DNA of 64,000 nucleotides from Magnetospirillum gryphiswaldense MSR-1 v2 (GTDB lineage: Bacteria; Pseudomonadota; Alphaproteobacteria; Rhodospirillales; Magnetospirillaceae), in assembly GCF_000513295.1 (NCBI RefSeq), contig NC_023065.1:682001-746000 (forward strand). Direction: 5' to 3'. Every line of letters begins with the position of its first letter. Position 1 is the first letter of the stretch. Of this stretch, positions 34,103 through 42,015 are shown piece after piece. Position numbers and translations under genes: made by a program. The notes below the pieces were generated by a model that had not been told where the DNA came from, did not search any database, and worked only from the letters and a program-made list of their open reading frames with translations.

Positions 34103-34990
34103 GGTGGTCTCCTTGGGTTTGGGCAGAACGGGCGAAGAAATGGACGAACGCGCCAGCACGGCGCCGAGATCGGCCAGAGCGACCCGCAACGTGCCGACCT
34201 TGTCGGCCAGCCCGGCGGCCACAGCCTGGTCACCGCGATAGACAGCAGCCTCGGTGGCGCGGATAGCCTCAGGCGGCTTCTTGCGGCATATGGCGACCAG
34301 ATCGACGAAGCGGCCATAAAGCGCGTCCACGTCAGCCTGGAGGCAGGCACGGGCGCCGTCGGACAGCGGCTGATGCGGGTTGCCATCGACCTTGGCTGCA
34401 CCGGCATGGACGAAGCTCCAGGCCAGACCGGCCTGGGCGTCGGCCCCGGATTCGTCACGGTGGACCGCCACCACACCGATGGACCCGACCTCGCCGGTCT
34501 GGGTGACGTACAGACGGTCGGCGGTGCAGGCGATGGCATAGGCCGCCGACAGCGCCGCCTCATCGGCCACCGCCCAGATGGGCTTGCCACACTGGCTGCG
34601 GATGGCCTGGATGTGGTCGACCAGATCGAACAGGCCGCCGACCTCGCCGCCGGAGGAATCCACGTCCAGCAGGATGGCGCGGATGCTGGGGTCGGTGGCC
34701 GCCGCCTCGATGGCATCGGCGATGTCGGGATAGGCCGTCAGGCCGCTGGCAGCGCCCAGATAGCCCGACCGGGCCACCAGGGTGCCGATCACCGGCACGA
34801 TGGCGATACCGTCGGGCGTCACCTGGATAGTCGAGCCATCCAGCGGACCATCGTCGTCGCCGACCAGGGGCAGCGCCATACGCCCGTCCATACGAGGGGC
34901 CAGGGCACCCAGGATCACGTCCAGTTTGCTGCGGGCGAGCAGTAGCGGCGCCCCGTAGAGACGGGCCGCGAGATGAGGCAGATCGTGCAT
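33764..34990 (-). CDS. Capsid maturation protease, S49 family (lambda gpC-like)
   Basis: 408 residues. SppA/S49 fold with catalytic S148 (DEAALSAAYAIAC) and K200 (HAGAAKVDGNPHQ); oxyanion-region motif LDVDSSGGEVGG at 109-120. The C-terminal about 110 residues (297-408) are the scaffold domain, also made from an internal start at 34102. Cleaves scaffold during prohead maturation. The plus-strand VapC module begins about 65 bases upstream of its start. Confidence 0.9.
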   Translation of the reverse strand: MHDLPHLAARLYGAPLLLARSKLDVILGALAPRMDGRMALPLVGDDDGPLDGSTIQVTPDGIAIVPVIGTLVARSGYLGAASGLTAYPDIADAIEAAATDPSIRAILLDVDSSGGEVGGLFDLVDHIQAIRSQCGKPIWAVADEAALSAAYAIACTADRLYVTQTGEVGSIGVVAVHRDESGADAQAGLAWSFVHAGAAKVDGNPHQPLSDGARACLQADVDALYGRFVDLVAICRKKPPEAIRATEAAVYRGDQAVAAGLADKVGTLRVALADLGAVLARSSISSPVLPKPKETTMSEQTGEIPVIAAVPQQLPIQGNADLEQRLRAEYSEISAIAAQAARLGVAIDPAEAMAKGIRPEALRRTVLDQLAERSDAADVVAAAPAGAAPKTETESPIVRRAREAASRK

Positions 34991-35005
34991 GATGTAGGCG
35001 TTACC

Positions 35006-35034
35006 TTGACATGACAGGGCCGCAGCCCCACTAT
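35006..35034 (+). promoter_or_regulatory. Promoter candidate for Phd/VapC module
   Basis: TTGACA at 35006-35011, 17-base spacer, CACTAT at 35029-35034, and a CTAGCTAG palindrome just after, possibly an operator for autoregulation. The -10 is a weak match. Confidence 0.4.
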
Positions 35035-35056
35035 CTAGCTAGTTTATCTGGCCAGG

Positions 35057-35326
35057 ATGACAGTGATGCCGGAACCGCGTTGGTCCCTTCAAGATGCCAA
35101 GAACAGCTTCAGCGCCGTGGTCGACGCGGCCCTGCATGGGCGTCCGCAAACCGTCACCAAGCGAGGCAAACCAGCCGTCGTCGTTTTGTCGGTTCAGGAA
35201 TACGAGCGACTGCATCAGCGACACGACGTCGGCACACCGTCGTTCGTCGAGCACCTTCTGGCCATGCCGCAAGGTGAAGTCGAATTTGAACGCCAGCCGG
35301 TCACGTTGCGTGAGGTCGAGTTCTGA
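35057..35326 (+). CDS. Type II antitoxin, Phd/YefM family
   Basis: 89 residues. WSLQDAKNSFSAVVDAALHG and PQTVTKRGKPAVVVLSVQEYERL are the Phd/YefM core, which binds DNA via the N-terminal fold. The C-terminal tail (MPQGEVEFERQPVTLREVEF) is acidic/toxin-binding. A second in-frame ATG at 35066 also has AGGA upstream. Stop overlaps the toxin start (ATGA). Confidence 0.88.
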   Translation: MTVMPEPRWSLQDAKNSFSAVVDAALHGRPQTVTKRGKPAVVVLSVQEYERLHQRHDVGTPSFVEHLLAMPQGEVEFERQPVTLREVEF

Positions 35327-35730
35327 TGTTTCTGCTCGACACCGTGGTCCTGTCCGAACTGCGCAAGCGGGACCGGAGCCCCAACGTCGTTCGCTGGCTG
35401 ACCGACAAGGCGGCGGATGACATCTTCCTGAGTTCGGTGACCATCGGCGAGATCGAGCGGGGCATTGTCCGCCAGAGGGTCAAGGATCCTGCCTTCGCCG
35501 AAGCCCTAGAATCATGGCTCGATCGCACCATCCAGATTTACGGTGACCGCATCCTGCCGGTGGATACCCAGATCGCCCGCCGGTGGGGCAGTTTGAGCGC
35601 CCGTATCGGCAACGATGGGGCCGATCTGCTGATCGCCGCCACCGCCCTGGAACATGGGCTGACCGTGGTCACCCGCAACATCCGGCATTTCGAACCTACT
35701 GGCGTCGCGCTTATTGATCCGTTTGAATAG
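35326..35730 (+). CDS. Type II toxin, VapC-like PIN ribonuclease
   Basis: 134 residues. PIN-domain acidic residues are visible: D5 (FLLDTVVLSEL with E11), E42 region (SVTIGEIERGIV) and NDGADLLIAATALEHGL followed by VVTRNIRHF. In known systems it is a tRNA or rRNA endonuclease neutralised by its antitoxin. Its 3' end overlaps the 3' end of the portal gene by 20 bases on the opposite strand, so the module is tightly fitted into the late operon. Confidence 0.9.
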   Translation: MFLLDTVVLSELRKRDRSPNVVRWLTDKAADDIFLSSVTIGEIERGIVRQRVKDPAFAEALESWLDRTIQIYGDRILPVDTQIARRWGSLSARIGNDGADLLIAATALEHGLTVVTRNIRHFEPTGVALIDPFE

Positions 35731-37144
35731 GAACGTCTCCCGGCGGTAGCGGGGCGGAGCCGAACAACAGCCCCAGCCGCTGTTCCCGCTCCCGGTCGGC
35801 GGCGATTTCGGCATCCACCTGTTCGGCGTCAAAACCCCGCTCGGCCAGGGCCTGGGTTCGGCTTTTCAGGCCCGCCTCCATCTGCTCGATCTCGGCGCGG
35901 GCATCCTTCAGCGGATCGACCCAGTCCCATTTGGGCGGCAGCCAGGAACAGGCGATGAAACCGGCCCGGTTGGGCTCATAGCCCTTGAGGACCAGGGTGC
36001 CTGCCATCACGGCGGTATCCATCCAGCGCTGCCAGACGGCGCGGCAAAGCTGGTAGACCATGATTGCGTGCTGCCAGGCGTCGATACGGCGGCGGAACTC
36101 CAGCAGCGCCAGCCGGGAGTTTGAGTAATTGGCCTTCAGCATGTCGTTGGACAGGTAGGCGTAGGGCACCCCCAAGGCGGCGGCGATCTGCAGCAAGGTT
36201 CGGTACTGGAAAGCCTCATAGGAGCCGCCCACATCGGCCGGGGCCGATGTCTGGATCTCCTCGCCCGGTTCCAGCATCACCACTTGGCCGGGCTGCACAT
36301 CCATGGTGCGGTCCCCAGAACCGCCATCCTCGGCGATGTCGAAGGTTTCGCCAGGGCTGGGGGTGGTGACGAACAGCGCGTACATGGCCGCCACTTTCTT
36401 GCGGTCCAACTCAGCGTCGTCGTACTGGTCGAGCAGGAACAGCTTCACGATGGCCGGGGCGAAGCGTGATACGCCGCGCAGTTGGCCCGCATCCACCGGG
36501 TCCATGACGTGGATGATCTCGCTAGCTGGAACCCGCACTGTTTCACCCGCCAGACCGGGATCGGTGAGGTCGCCGGGATGGCGGCGCAGGAAGTGATAGG
36601 CGACACGGCGGCCGATGCGGTCGAATTCGATGCCCTGGCGGACGACGTTACCGTTGGTCAGAGTCTCGTTCCTGGTCAGCGGCAGCATTTCCGACGGCAG
36701 CATCTGCAATTGCAGCGGTACCGACAGGCCATCCTCGGGACGCCGTGGGCGGAAGCGGAAGAACACCTCGCCAGCGATGAAGACCTCTCGTGCCGCCCGG
36801 CGTTGCAGGCCGTAGAAGTCGGTCAGGCCCTCGGCATCGGCCTCGTCGGTCCAGGCCAGCCACAGCTTCTGCACCGCCGCCTTCAGGGCGGGATCGGCGA
36901 TCAGCGAGGACGGCTTGATGCCGGCACCGACCACGTTACCGGCCCAGCTTTCGATAGCGTTGGCGGCATAGCCGTTGTTGCGGACCAGATGGCGCGCACG
37001 GGCTGTGATGTCCGGCCCGGCGGCGGCGATCAGGGTGTTGACGTGGGCGCGGCTGGGCTGAAACCCCTTCAGGCGGCGGTTTCCCAGGCCTGCCTCGAAC
37101 CCACCGATGAAGGCGCCCACCTTGCGGCGCAGAGCCGACAACAT
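35711..37144 (-). CDS. Phage portal protein, lambda gpB family
   Basis: 477 residues from ATG at 37144 (AAGGGG 8 bases upstream). Motifs ARARHLVRNNGYAANAIESWAGNVVGAGIKPS (in parts), QLQMLPSEMLP, IIHVMDPVDAGQLRGVSRFAPAI and GVPYAYLSNDMLKANYSNSRLALLEFRR are the lambda portal family blocks. Dodecameric ring through which DNA is packaged. Follows gpW-like gene with a few bases gap. Confidence 0.92.
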   Translation of the reverse strand: MLSALRRKVGAFIGGFEAGLGNRRLKGFQPSRAHVNTLIAAAGPDITARARHLVRNNGYAANAIESWAGNVVGAGIKPSSLIADPALKAAVQKLWLAWTDEADAEGLTDFYGLQRRAAREVFIAGEVFFRFRPRRPEDGLSVPLQLQMLPSEMLPLTRNETLTNGNVVRQGIEFDRIGRRVAYHFLRRHPGDLTDPGLAGETVRVPASEIIHVMDPVDAGQLRGVSRFAPAIVKLFLLDQYDDAELDRKKVAAMYALFVTTPSPGETFDIAEDGGSGDRTMDVQPGQVVMLEPGEEIQTSAPADVGGSYEAFQYRTLLQIAAALGVPYAYLSNDMLKANYSNSRLALLEFRRRIDAWQHAIMVYQLCRAVWQRWMDTAVMAGTLVLKGYEPNRAGFIACSWLPPKWDWVDPLKDARAEIEQMEAGLKSRTQALAERGFDAEQVDAEIAADREREQRLGLLFGSAPLPPGDVPIQTDQ

Positions 37145-37146
37145 GG

Positions 37147-37359
37147 TCACAGCCCCTTGGTCGCGGCCACCGTCAGGATGTGGCGGCGGGGCTTTCGGCC
37201 TTCCAGCACAGCGATGCGGCGGTCGAGATCGGCCAGCACATGGTTGGCCTGGGCCAGATCGTATTGGACGGTGCGGTCACCCACGGTGACACGGGCGACC
37301 AGCGAGTTTCGCCGCGCCATCACGCGCTCGCGCTCGGCCTTCATCTCGTCCAAGGTCAT
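37147..37359 (-). CDS. gpW-like head-tail connector protein
   Basis: 70 residues, MTLDEMKAERERVMARRNSL start. Size, charge and position between terminase and portal match lambda gpW, needed for head completion. The body (YDLAQANHVLADLDRRIAVLEGRK) is helical. Starts 5 bases after the end of the terminase gene. Confidence 0.75.
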   Translation of the reverse strand: MTLDEMKAERERVMARRNSLVARVTVGDRTVQYDLAQANHVLADLDRRIAVLEGRKPRRHILTVAATKGL

Positions 37360-37364
37360 CGGGA

Positions 37365-39326
37365 TCAGCCCATGTAGCTGGAATGAAAAACCCGCCGAGC
37401 ACGGCGGGTTGGGGTGCGGCGGATCTGGCCCGCCTGGGGTTCTTCGGTTTGAGCCAGGTCGGATATGGCCAGTTGCGCTTCCAGATCGCGCCATTTGCTC
37501 TCAGGCCAGCGGTCGGCACCGACGATCCAGGAGGCGGCGCGGGCATAGACCCGGCAATCCAGCGCCTCGTTGCGCTCGCGCAGCTTCTGCCATTCCAGTT
37601 TCGAGAAGCCGCGGCGGTTCTTCACCGTTACCAACTGCTCTGCGACGAACTGCTTGCACCATTCCGAGTCGGCCCACGATGGCAGATGCACCGTTCCGGC
37701 CGGGAAACGGAGGCCCTCGGCCAGTTCCTCATCGGTGGGGCGGTCGAGCCGCAGGAACCTGTAGGTTTCCGACTTGAAGGTGGACACCGCCACGGTCCAC
37801 AGCTTGGCCCCCCGGCGGATCTTCTTGCCGCCTTCGGTGGCGTCGACCAGGGTAGGGCCGGACACCGGGCTGGCGCGGTTGAACCCTTCCACGCCCTTGA
37901 CCGGCGAGACCTGGCCGACGCCCATCTTGCGGCCCCAGGTGTAGACCGCCGAGGTCTCGTAGCCGGTATCCACCGCCAGACGGGCGATCTTGAGGCCGAC
38001 GCCGCTGGCATGCGGCCAAGTGCGACCGAGAACATCCTCCAAGGCCGCCCAGGTCTCGGCCTTTTCGGGGCCGCCATCGATAACCATGTGGTCGACCAGC
38101 CAGCTTTCCAGCCCTCGGCCCCAGGCCCAGACATCGATCTCGATGCGGTCCTTCTGGACGTCGGCCCCGGCGGTCAGGAACAGCCCACCCGCAGGCACTG
38201 TGCCGTTGGCCCAGGTTTCCCGGCGATCGTACAGGCGCTGCCAATCGGGGGCGTCGCCGGTTTCCACCCAGGTTTCGCCCAGCACGGTGTTGCGGAACAC
38301 CCGCAAAGCGTCGTCATTGCCCTGGGCGGCCTCCCACAATCGGGCGATCTCGCGCCAGGACTGCCAGCCCGGCGGCGAATAGAGCGCCGAGATGTGGAAG
38401 CCCACCAACGTCGGGTCGGTGGTGGTGGCGGTGGCCCGCCATTGCCCCGCTGCCAGCATTGCCGCCTTATGATGTTCGCCGATGTCCTGGTCGCAAACCT
38501 CGCAGACGTAACGGACGGTGCCGTACTGCCCCTTGTCCCAGCGCAGCCGGTCGAATTTCAGCCACTGCATGGCCCCGCAATGGGGGCACGGCACGAAGAA
38601 GCGGCGCTGGTCGCTGGCCTCGAATTCCCGCTCGATGCGCGACATGCCGCGGATCGTGGGCGTCGAGGCCAGGAACACCTTACGGCGATGGGCGAAGGTC
38701 AGCGACCTTGCCTCGGCCAGTGCCACCGGGTCGCCTTCCTCGTCAGCGGAGGCCGGATAGGCGTCCACTTCGTCGAGAAACAGATAGCGGGCGGGCATGG
38801 AGCGCAGGCCCACAGCGCTATTGGCCCCGGTTAGCACCAGCGTGCCGCCGGGAAAGTCCTTCGACAGCATGGTGTTGCCGGCGTCGCGCGAGCGGGCCGG
38901 TTTGACCCGTTCGCGGATGGCCGGGCTTTCGTCAATCAGCGGATCGATGCGCTGGCGGGACGCACGTTTGGCCATCTCCACCGTCGGCTGGACGCACAGC
39001 ATCGGCCCCGGCGCATGGTGGATGACGAAGCCGATGAAACAACACCCGGCCTCGGTCGCGCCCACCTGGGCGGCTTTCATGAACACCACCCGCTGCACCG
39101 GACTGGTGGGCGACAGCGCGTCCATGATGTCGCCCATATAGGGGGTGCGGGCCGTGCGATAGCGGCCCGGTTCTGCCGAGGCGCGGCTGGACAGCATGCG
39201 GTGCTGATCGGCCCATTGGGACACGGTCAGCAGCGGGTCGGGGCGCATCCCGTCACACCATGCTGCCAGGATCTGCTCCGCGCCATCGAACTCAGCGGAA
39301 CTCCGGCTTGAGATCGGCAAGTTCAT
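37365..39326 (-). CDS. Terminase large subunit, lambda gpA family
   Basis: 653 residues. ATPase: Walker-A-like KAAQVGATE (84-92), Walker B YLFLDEVDAY (181-190), C-motif region AEARSLTFAHRRKVFLASTPT (in part). Zinc-like CPHCGAMQW and CEVCDQDIG follow near 248-280. Nuclease domain in the C-terminal half (AVDTGYETSAVYTWG, about 440). Packages DNA into proheads using the portal. Its start lies 35 bases inside the small-subunit gene, so the two are translationally coupled. Confidence 0.93.
   Translation of the reverse strand: MNLPISSRSSAEFDGAEQILAAWCDGMRPDPLLTVSQWADQHRMLSSRASAEPGRYRTARTPYMGDIMDALSPTSPVQRVVFMKAAQVGATEAGCCFIGFVIHHAPGPMLCVQPTVEMAKRASRQRIDPLIDESPAIRERVKPARSRDAGNTMLSKDFPGGTLVLTGANSAVGLRSMPARYLFLDEVDAYPASADEEGDPVALAEARSLTFAHRRKVFLASTPTIRGMSRIEREFEASDQRRFFVPCPHCGAMQWLKFDRLRWDKGQYGTVRYVCEVCDQDIGEHHKAAMLAAGQWRATATTTDPTLVGFHISALYSPPGWQSWREIARLWEAAQGNDDALRVFRNTVLGETWVETGDAPDWQRLYDRRETWANGTVPAGGLFLTAGADVQKDRIEIDVWAWGRGLESWLVDHMVIDGGPEKAETWAALEDVLGRTWPHASGVGLKIARLAVDTGYETSAVYTWGRKMGVGQVSPVKGVEGFNRASPVSGPTLVDATEGGKKIRRGAKLWTVAVSTFKSETYRFLRLDRPTDEELAEGLRFPAGTVHLPSWADSEWCKQFVAEQLVTVKNRRGFSKLEWQKLRERNEALDCRVYARAASWIVGADRWPESKWRDLEAQLAISDLAQTEEPQAGQIRRTPTRRARRVFHSSYMG
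37386..37410 (-). terminator. Terminator-like hairpin inside the terminase 3' end
   Basis: On the minus strand AACCCGCCG (37402-37410 side) pairs with CGGCGGGTT (37389-37397 side) with a four-base loop, followed by TTTTT to 37386. It lies 20 bases before the terminase stop and ahead of gpW and portal, so it would attenuate the late transcript unless antitermination acts. Confidence 0.5.
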
Positions 39327-39837
39327 TCAGATGCGCCCTGACATGGTTTTCCAGCAACACCTGCATGGTGTGCGGCTCGATCCCGGCTTCCGCCGCCATC
39401 TGACCGGCGACACGGGCGGGCCAGGTCACCCAGGCATCCCGCTCCTGGCGGGCCAGCTTGAACACCAGGGCTAGGGCATTGGCGCGGTCGATCACTTCGT
39501 CCTTCAGACGCTGGACCTGGATGCGAGCCTTCTGCGCCTTGGCGACTTCGTGGGCGGTGCGGGCCTGGTTGAAGTTGGCGCCCGTTGCGGGCAATGCCTC
39601 GCGCTGGGGTGGCGATGAAAGAGCCGCTTGGATCGGCGGAATCGGTGCTGCCTTCTCCGGTGCGGGTGCCGGAGCCTTGCGGGCAGGATCGGTCTGGGCG
39701 TCCCAGGCAGCGTCGGCCTTGGCCGGGTCGATGCTGCCGTCCGGTTCCTGGGGGATGCGTCCGGCCTTGGCGGCCCGCAGCACCGAGACGTGACTGACCC
39801 CGCGATGCCGCGCATAGGCGCGTATCGACAGCCCCAT
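39292..39837 (-). CDS. Terminase small subunit (Nu1-like)
   Basis: 181 residues from MGLSIRAYARHRGVSHVSVL at 39837. An N-terminal winged HTH (RAYARHRGVSHVSVLRAAKAGRIP) resembles lambda gpNu1; a Pro-rich linker (APAPAPEKAAPIPPIQ) and a C-terminal helix binding the large subunit follow. Recognises the cos site. First gene of the leftward late operon. Divergent from the early gene at 39936. Confidence 0.8.
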   Translation of the reverse strand: MGLSIRAYARHRGVSHVSVLRAAKAGRIPQEPDGSIDPAKADAAWDAQTDPARKAPAPAPEKAAPIPPIQAALSSPPQREALPATGANFNQARTAHEVAKAQKARIQVQRLKDEVIDRANALALVFKLARQERDAWVTWPARVAGQMAAEAGIEPHTMQVLLENHVRAHLNELADLKPEFR

Positions 39838-39935
39838 GACGGGAACTCCGAGAAAGCAATGAAACGATCGACTTATCGAGTTGATGTCATCGCCCGACAG
39901 AGCGATGGATGGTCCCACGAACAGCGGGGGACCGA

Positions 39936-40292
39936 ATGATGAGCGTGCCGACCAACAACAGCGAATGGGGCTTCTTCGGAACCATCCGCGACCATGCCGA
40001 TCAGGCCGAAGCCTGGAACATGGCGATGACCGCGATCCAGACCGCCACAGGCTGCCCCTCCCATGCGGTCAGGGATTTTCTGGACAGCACCTCCGGGCGT
40101 CATTTCGCCGACGACGTCGCCAACGGGCTTTTTGCCGGCCAAACGCTGGAGGTGGCCACCGAGGCGGCGGTGAGCCGCTGGATGGGCTGGAAGATCACCC
40201 GCCGCACTTCCCGCGACACCGGCATCCCCAGCGGGCTGCCCTACCTGACCGGCTTCGTCGCCCACTTCGAGATCATGGCCGACGCCGATTGA
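39936..40292 (+). CDS. Hypothetical early phage protein
   Basis: 118 residues, MMSVPTNNSEWGFFGTIRDH at the start. GGGGG lies 6 bases upstream of the ATG at 39936. Contains WNMAMTAIQTATGCPSHAVRDFLDSTSGRHFADDV (in parts), a pattern that I recall from alphaproteobacterial phage early genes; no function known. Divergent from the terminase small subunit. Confidence 0.65.
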   Translation: MMSVPTNNSEWGFFGTIRDHADQAEAWNMAMTAIQTATGCPSHAVRDFLDSTSGRHFADDVANGLFAGQTLEVATEAAVSRWMGWKITRRTSRDTGIPSGLPYLTGFVAHFEIMADAD

Positions 40293-40392
40293 TCGGCGGT
40301 TATTCCCTCCACCCCGACCGGCGTCAGGCTGGCGGGGCTTGGGGTGGTACAGGCGGCGGGATTGGCCCGCGCCGTTCTTGGAGGACCACCCC

Positions 40393-40894
40393 ATGATCCA
40401 GCTTTCCGACACCCAGGCCATCATCCTGTCCGCCGCCTGCGCCCGTGAGGGCGGTTGCCTGCTGCCGATCACCGCCAGTCTGAAGGGCGGTGCGGTCAAC
40501 ATGGTGCTGACCAGCTTGATCAAGAAGGAACTGGCCGAGGAAATTCCTGCCGAACCCGGTGCCCCCGTCTGGCGCCACGGGCGCGGAAACGGCCCCGGAA
40601 GAGGAACCGGCGACGGACATGGCCGACCAGCAGGAACCCCTGGCGACGGAGGCCGACACCGACACGGAGGGCGAACCCGTCCGCAAGATGCGCCAGGGAA
40701 CCAAGCAGGAAGCGCTGATCGCCATGCTGAAGCGCCCCGAGGGGGCCTGCATCGCCGAGATCATGGAGGCCACCGGCTGGCTGGCACACACGATTCGCGG
40801 GGCCATCGCCGGGGCTTTGAAAAAGAAGCTGGGCCTGACGGTCGCCAGCGAGAAGGTCGATGGGCGCGGTCGCGTGTATCGCATCCAAGACTGA
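40393..40894 (+). pseudogene. DUF3489 family gene, frameshifted
   Basis: The N-terminal part (MIQLSDTQAIILSAACAREG ... LIKKELAEEIPAEPGAPVWR, about 60 residues) reads from 40393 with GGAGGA upstream. The C-terminal part (QGTKQEALIAMLKRPEGACIAEIMEATGWLAHTIRGAIAGALKKK, in parts) is in the +1 frame and ends at 40894. Together they give the whole DUF3489 architecture, but a one- or two-base indel near 40570-40580 separates them. Either an authentic frameshift or a sequencing error. Confidence 0.7.
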
Positions 40895-40905
40895 GGAGAG
40901 CGACC

Positions 40906-41103
40906 ATGCCCCATTATAGCGTGATCATCACCCGCGACGTCACCGAAAGCACCGTCATTCAAGTCGAAGCCGAAACACCGGATCAGGCCGAGACGGCGGC
41001 CTTCGCGAAGCTGCACGGCAGCGCCTTCATCGAGTGGGAACTCCATGAAGGCTCCTGGAACAAGGGCGATTCCTATGTCACCGGCGTGGACGAACTGCCC
41101 TGA
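40906..41103 (+). CDS. Small early phage protein
   Basis: 65 residues, MPHYSVIITRDVTESTVIQV. GAGGAG lies 8 bases upstream of the ATG at 40906. Beta-alpha pattern without recognised family. The C-terminal coding end overlaps the convergent gene at 41073 by 31 bases. Confidence 0.55.
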   Translation: MPHYSVIITRDVTESTVIQVEAETPDQAETAAFAKLHGSAFIEWELHEGSWNKGDSYVTGVDELP

Positions 41104-41270
41104 TGGCGCTCGACCTCGGTCAACACCAGGAGAGCAAGGTCGAGAGCCGGGTAATCCCCGGCTTTCGACGCGCTTTCCACCTTTTCCTTCGCCAATGTTG
41201 TGGCGCGACCGCCGTGCCGCTGGAGCAGCTCGGTTGCTGTGCGCGAGATGATGGCGGGATCAATCGGCAT
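41073..41270 (-). CDS. Conserved small hypothetical protein
   Basis: 65 residues: MPIDPAIISRTATELLQRHG, then GDYPALDLALLVLTEVERHQ. Short helical proteins of this pattern (PAIIxRTAxxLLxxHG...DLALxVLTEVER) are seen in Rhodospirillales and phages. Function unknown. Confidence 0.6.
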   Translation of the reverse strand: MPIDPAIISRTATELLQRHGGRATTLAKEKVESASKAGDYPALDLALLVLTEVERHQGSSSTPVT

Positions 41271-41337
41271 TGATTAACAGAACCTTTCCGAAGCGCGGAT
41301 CTGCACAGTAGGGTCGTCAGCGCCCGAATCCAAGCTC

Positions 41338-41547
41338 CTACCGGATCCGCTCGAACACCCGCCGTAGGACGAAGCCCCGCAACAGGGACACAGCGGCGAA
41401 GACCGCACCAATGGCCAGATCGTCGGAAATGGTGATGCGGATGCCGAACAGCGGGAACACCACCACCTGCGTCGTCACCGCCAAGGCATAGCCAATGACC
41501 ACATTGGCGACAGCCTCTATCAGCGACATGCGAGGGCTTTGGCGCAT
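41338..41547 (-). CDS. DUF7220-like small membrane protein
   Basis: 69 residues. VANVVIGYALAVTTQVVVFPLFGI (in parts) forms one or two hydrophobic segments, then LRRVFERIR. Matches the small phage/mobile-element membrane family DUF7220 (MSLIEAVANVVIGY start at an internal ATG 18 bases downstream is an alternative). Role unknown. Confidence 0.6.
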   Translation of the reverse strand: MRQSPRMSLIEAVANVVIGYALAVTTQVVVFPLFGIRITISDDLAIGAVFAAVSLLRGFVLRRVFERIR

Positions 41548-41639
41548 TCATCTAATCCATTGAAACTGATTGATTAATCGACTTGATAAGCCTGCGGGAC
41601 AGAGCGTAACTGGCTCCACCACAACGAAGGAGCCGAACG

Positions 41640-41804
41640 ATGAAAACCCGCGACGAAGCCCTGGCGAACATCGCCGCCACCATCCTGGATCTGGAAACCT
41701 TGGACACCCGCAACAGCGACCGCCAGGACTTCCACGAACTGGCGGTTTGGCAAATTAAGAAGGCCCTGGAAGCCGCCTATGCCGCCGGGCGGGAGGCCAA
41801 GTAA
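41640..41804 (+). CDS. DUF6900-like small phage protein
   Basis: 54 residues, MKTRDEALANIAATILDLET start and HELAVWQIKKALEAAYAAGR end. AAGGAG 9 bases upstream of the ATG. Pattern matches the DUF6900 family of small phage proteins. One base before the start of the next gene. Confidence 0.65.
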   Translation: MKTRDEALANIAATILDLETLDTRNSDRQDFHELAVWQIKKALEAAYAAGREAK

Positions 41805-41805
41805 C

Positions 41806-42015
41806 ATGGCCCTGACCGTCCGCCCCACCGCAGCGCTGAAGGCCCATCCACAGTGGTCGCAGACCGACTTCGAGTACTTCCGGGGCAAGGGCTATTCCAA
41901 CCCGCAGATCCTGGAATTTTGGGAGCGCGACCTGCGCTTGGGGTGCAAGCCGGTGAACTGGAAGCCCACCGACTGCAAGTACCAGACCTCGCTGCGCCGG
42001 ATCACCCGGCGTTGA
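41806..42015 (+). CDS. Small hypothetical phage protein
   Basis: 69 residues, MALTVRPTAALKAHPQWSQT. Contains FRGKGYSNPQILEFWERD and a short C-terminal basic tail. GGGAGG upstream at 41791-41796. Ends convergently over the last 14 bases of the ParB-methylase gene. No recognised function. Confidence 0.55.
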   Translation: MALTVRPTAALKAHPQWSQTDFEYFRGKGYSNPQILEFWERDLRLGCKPVNWKPTDCKYQTSLRRITRR

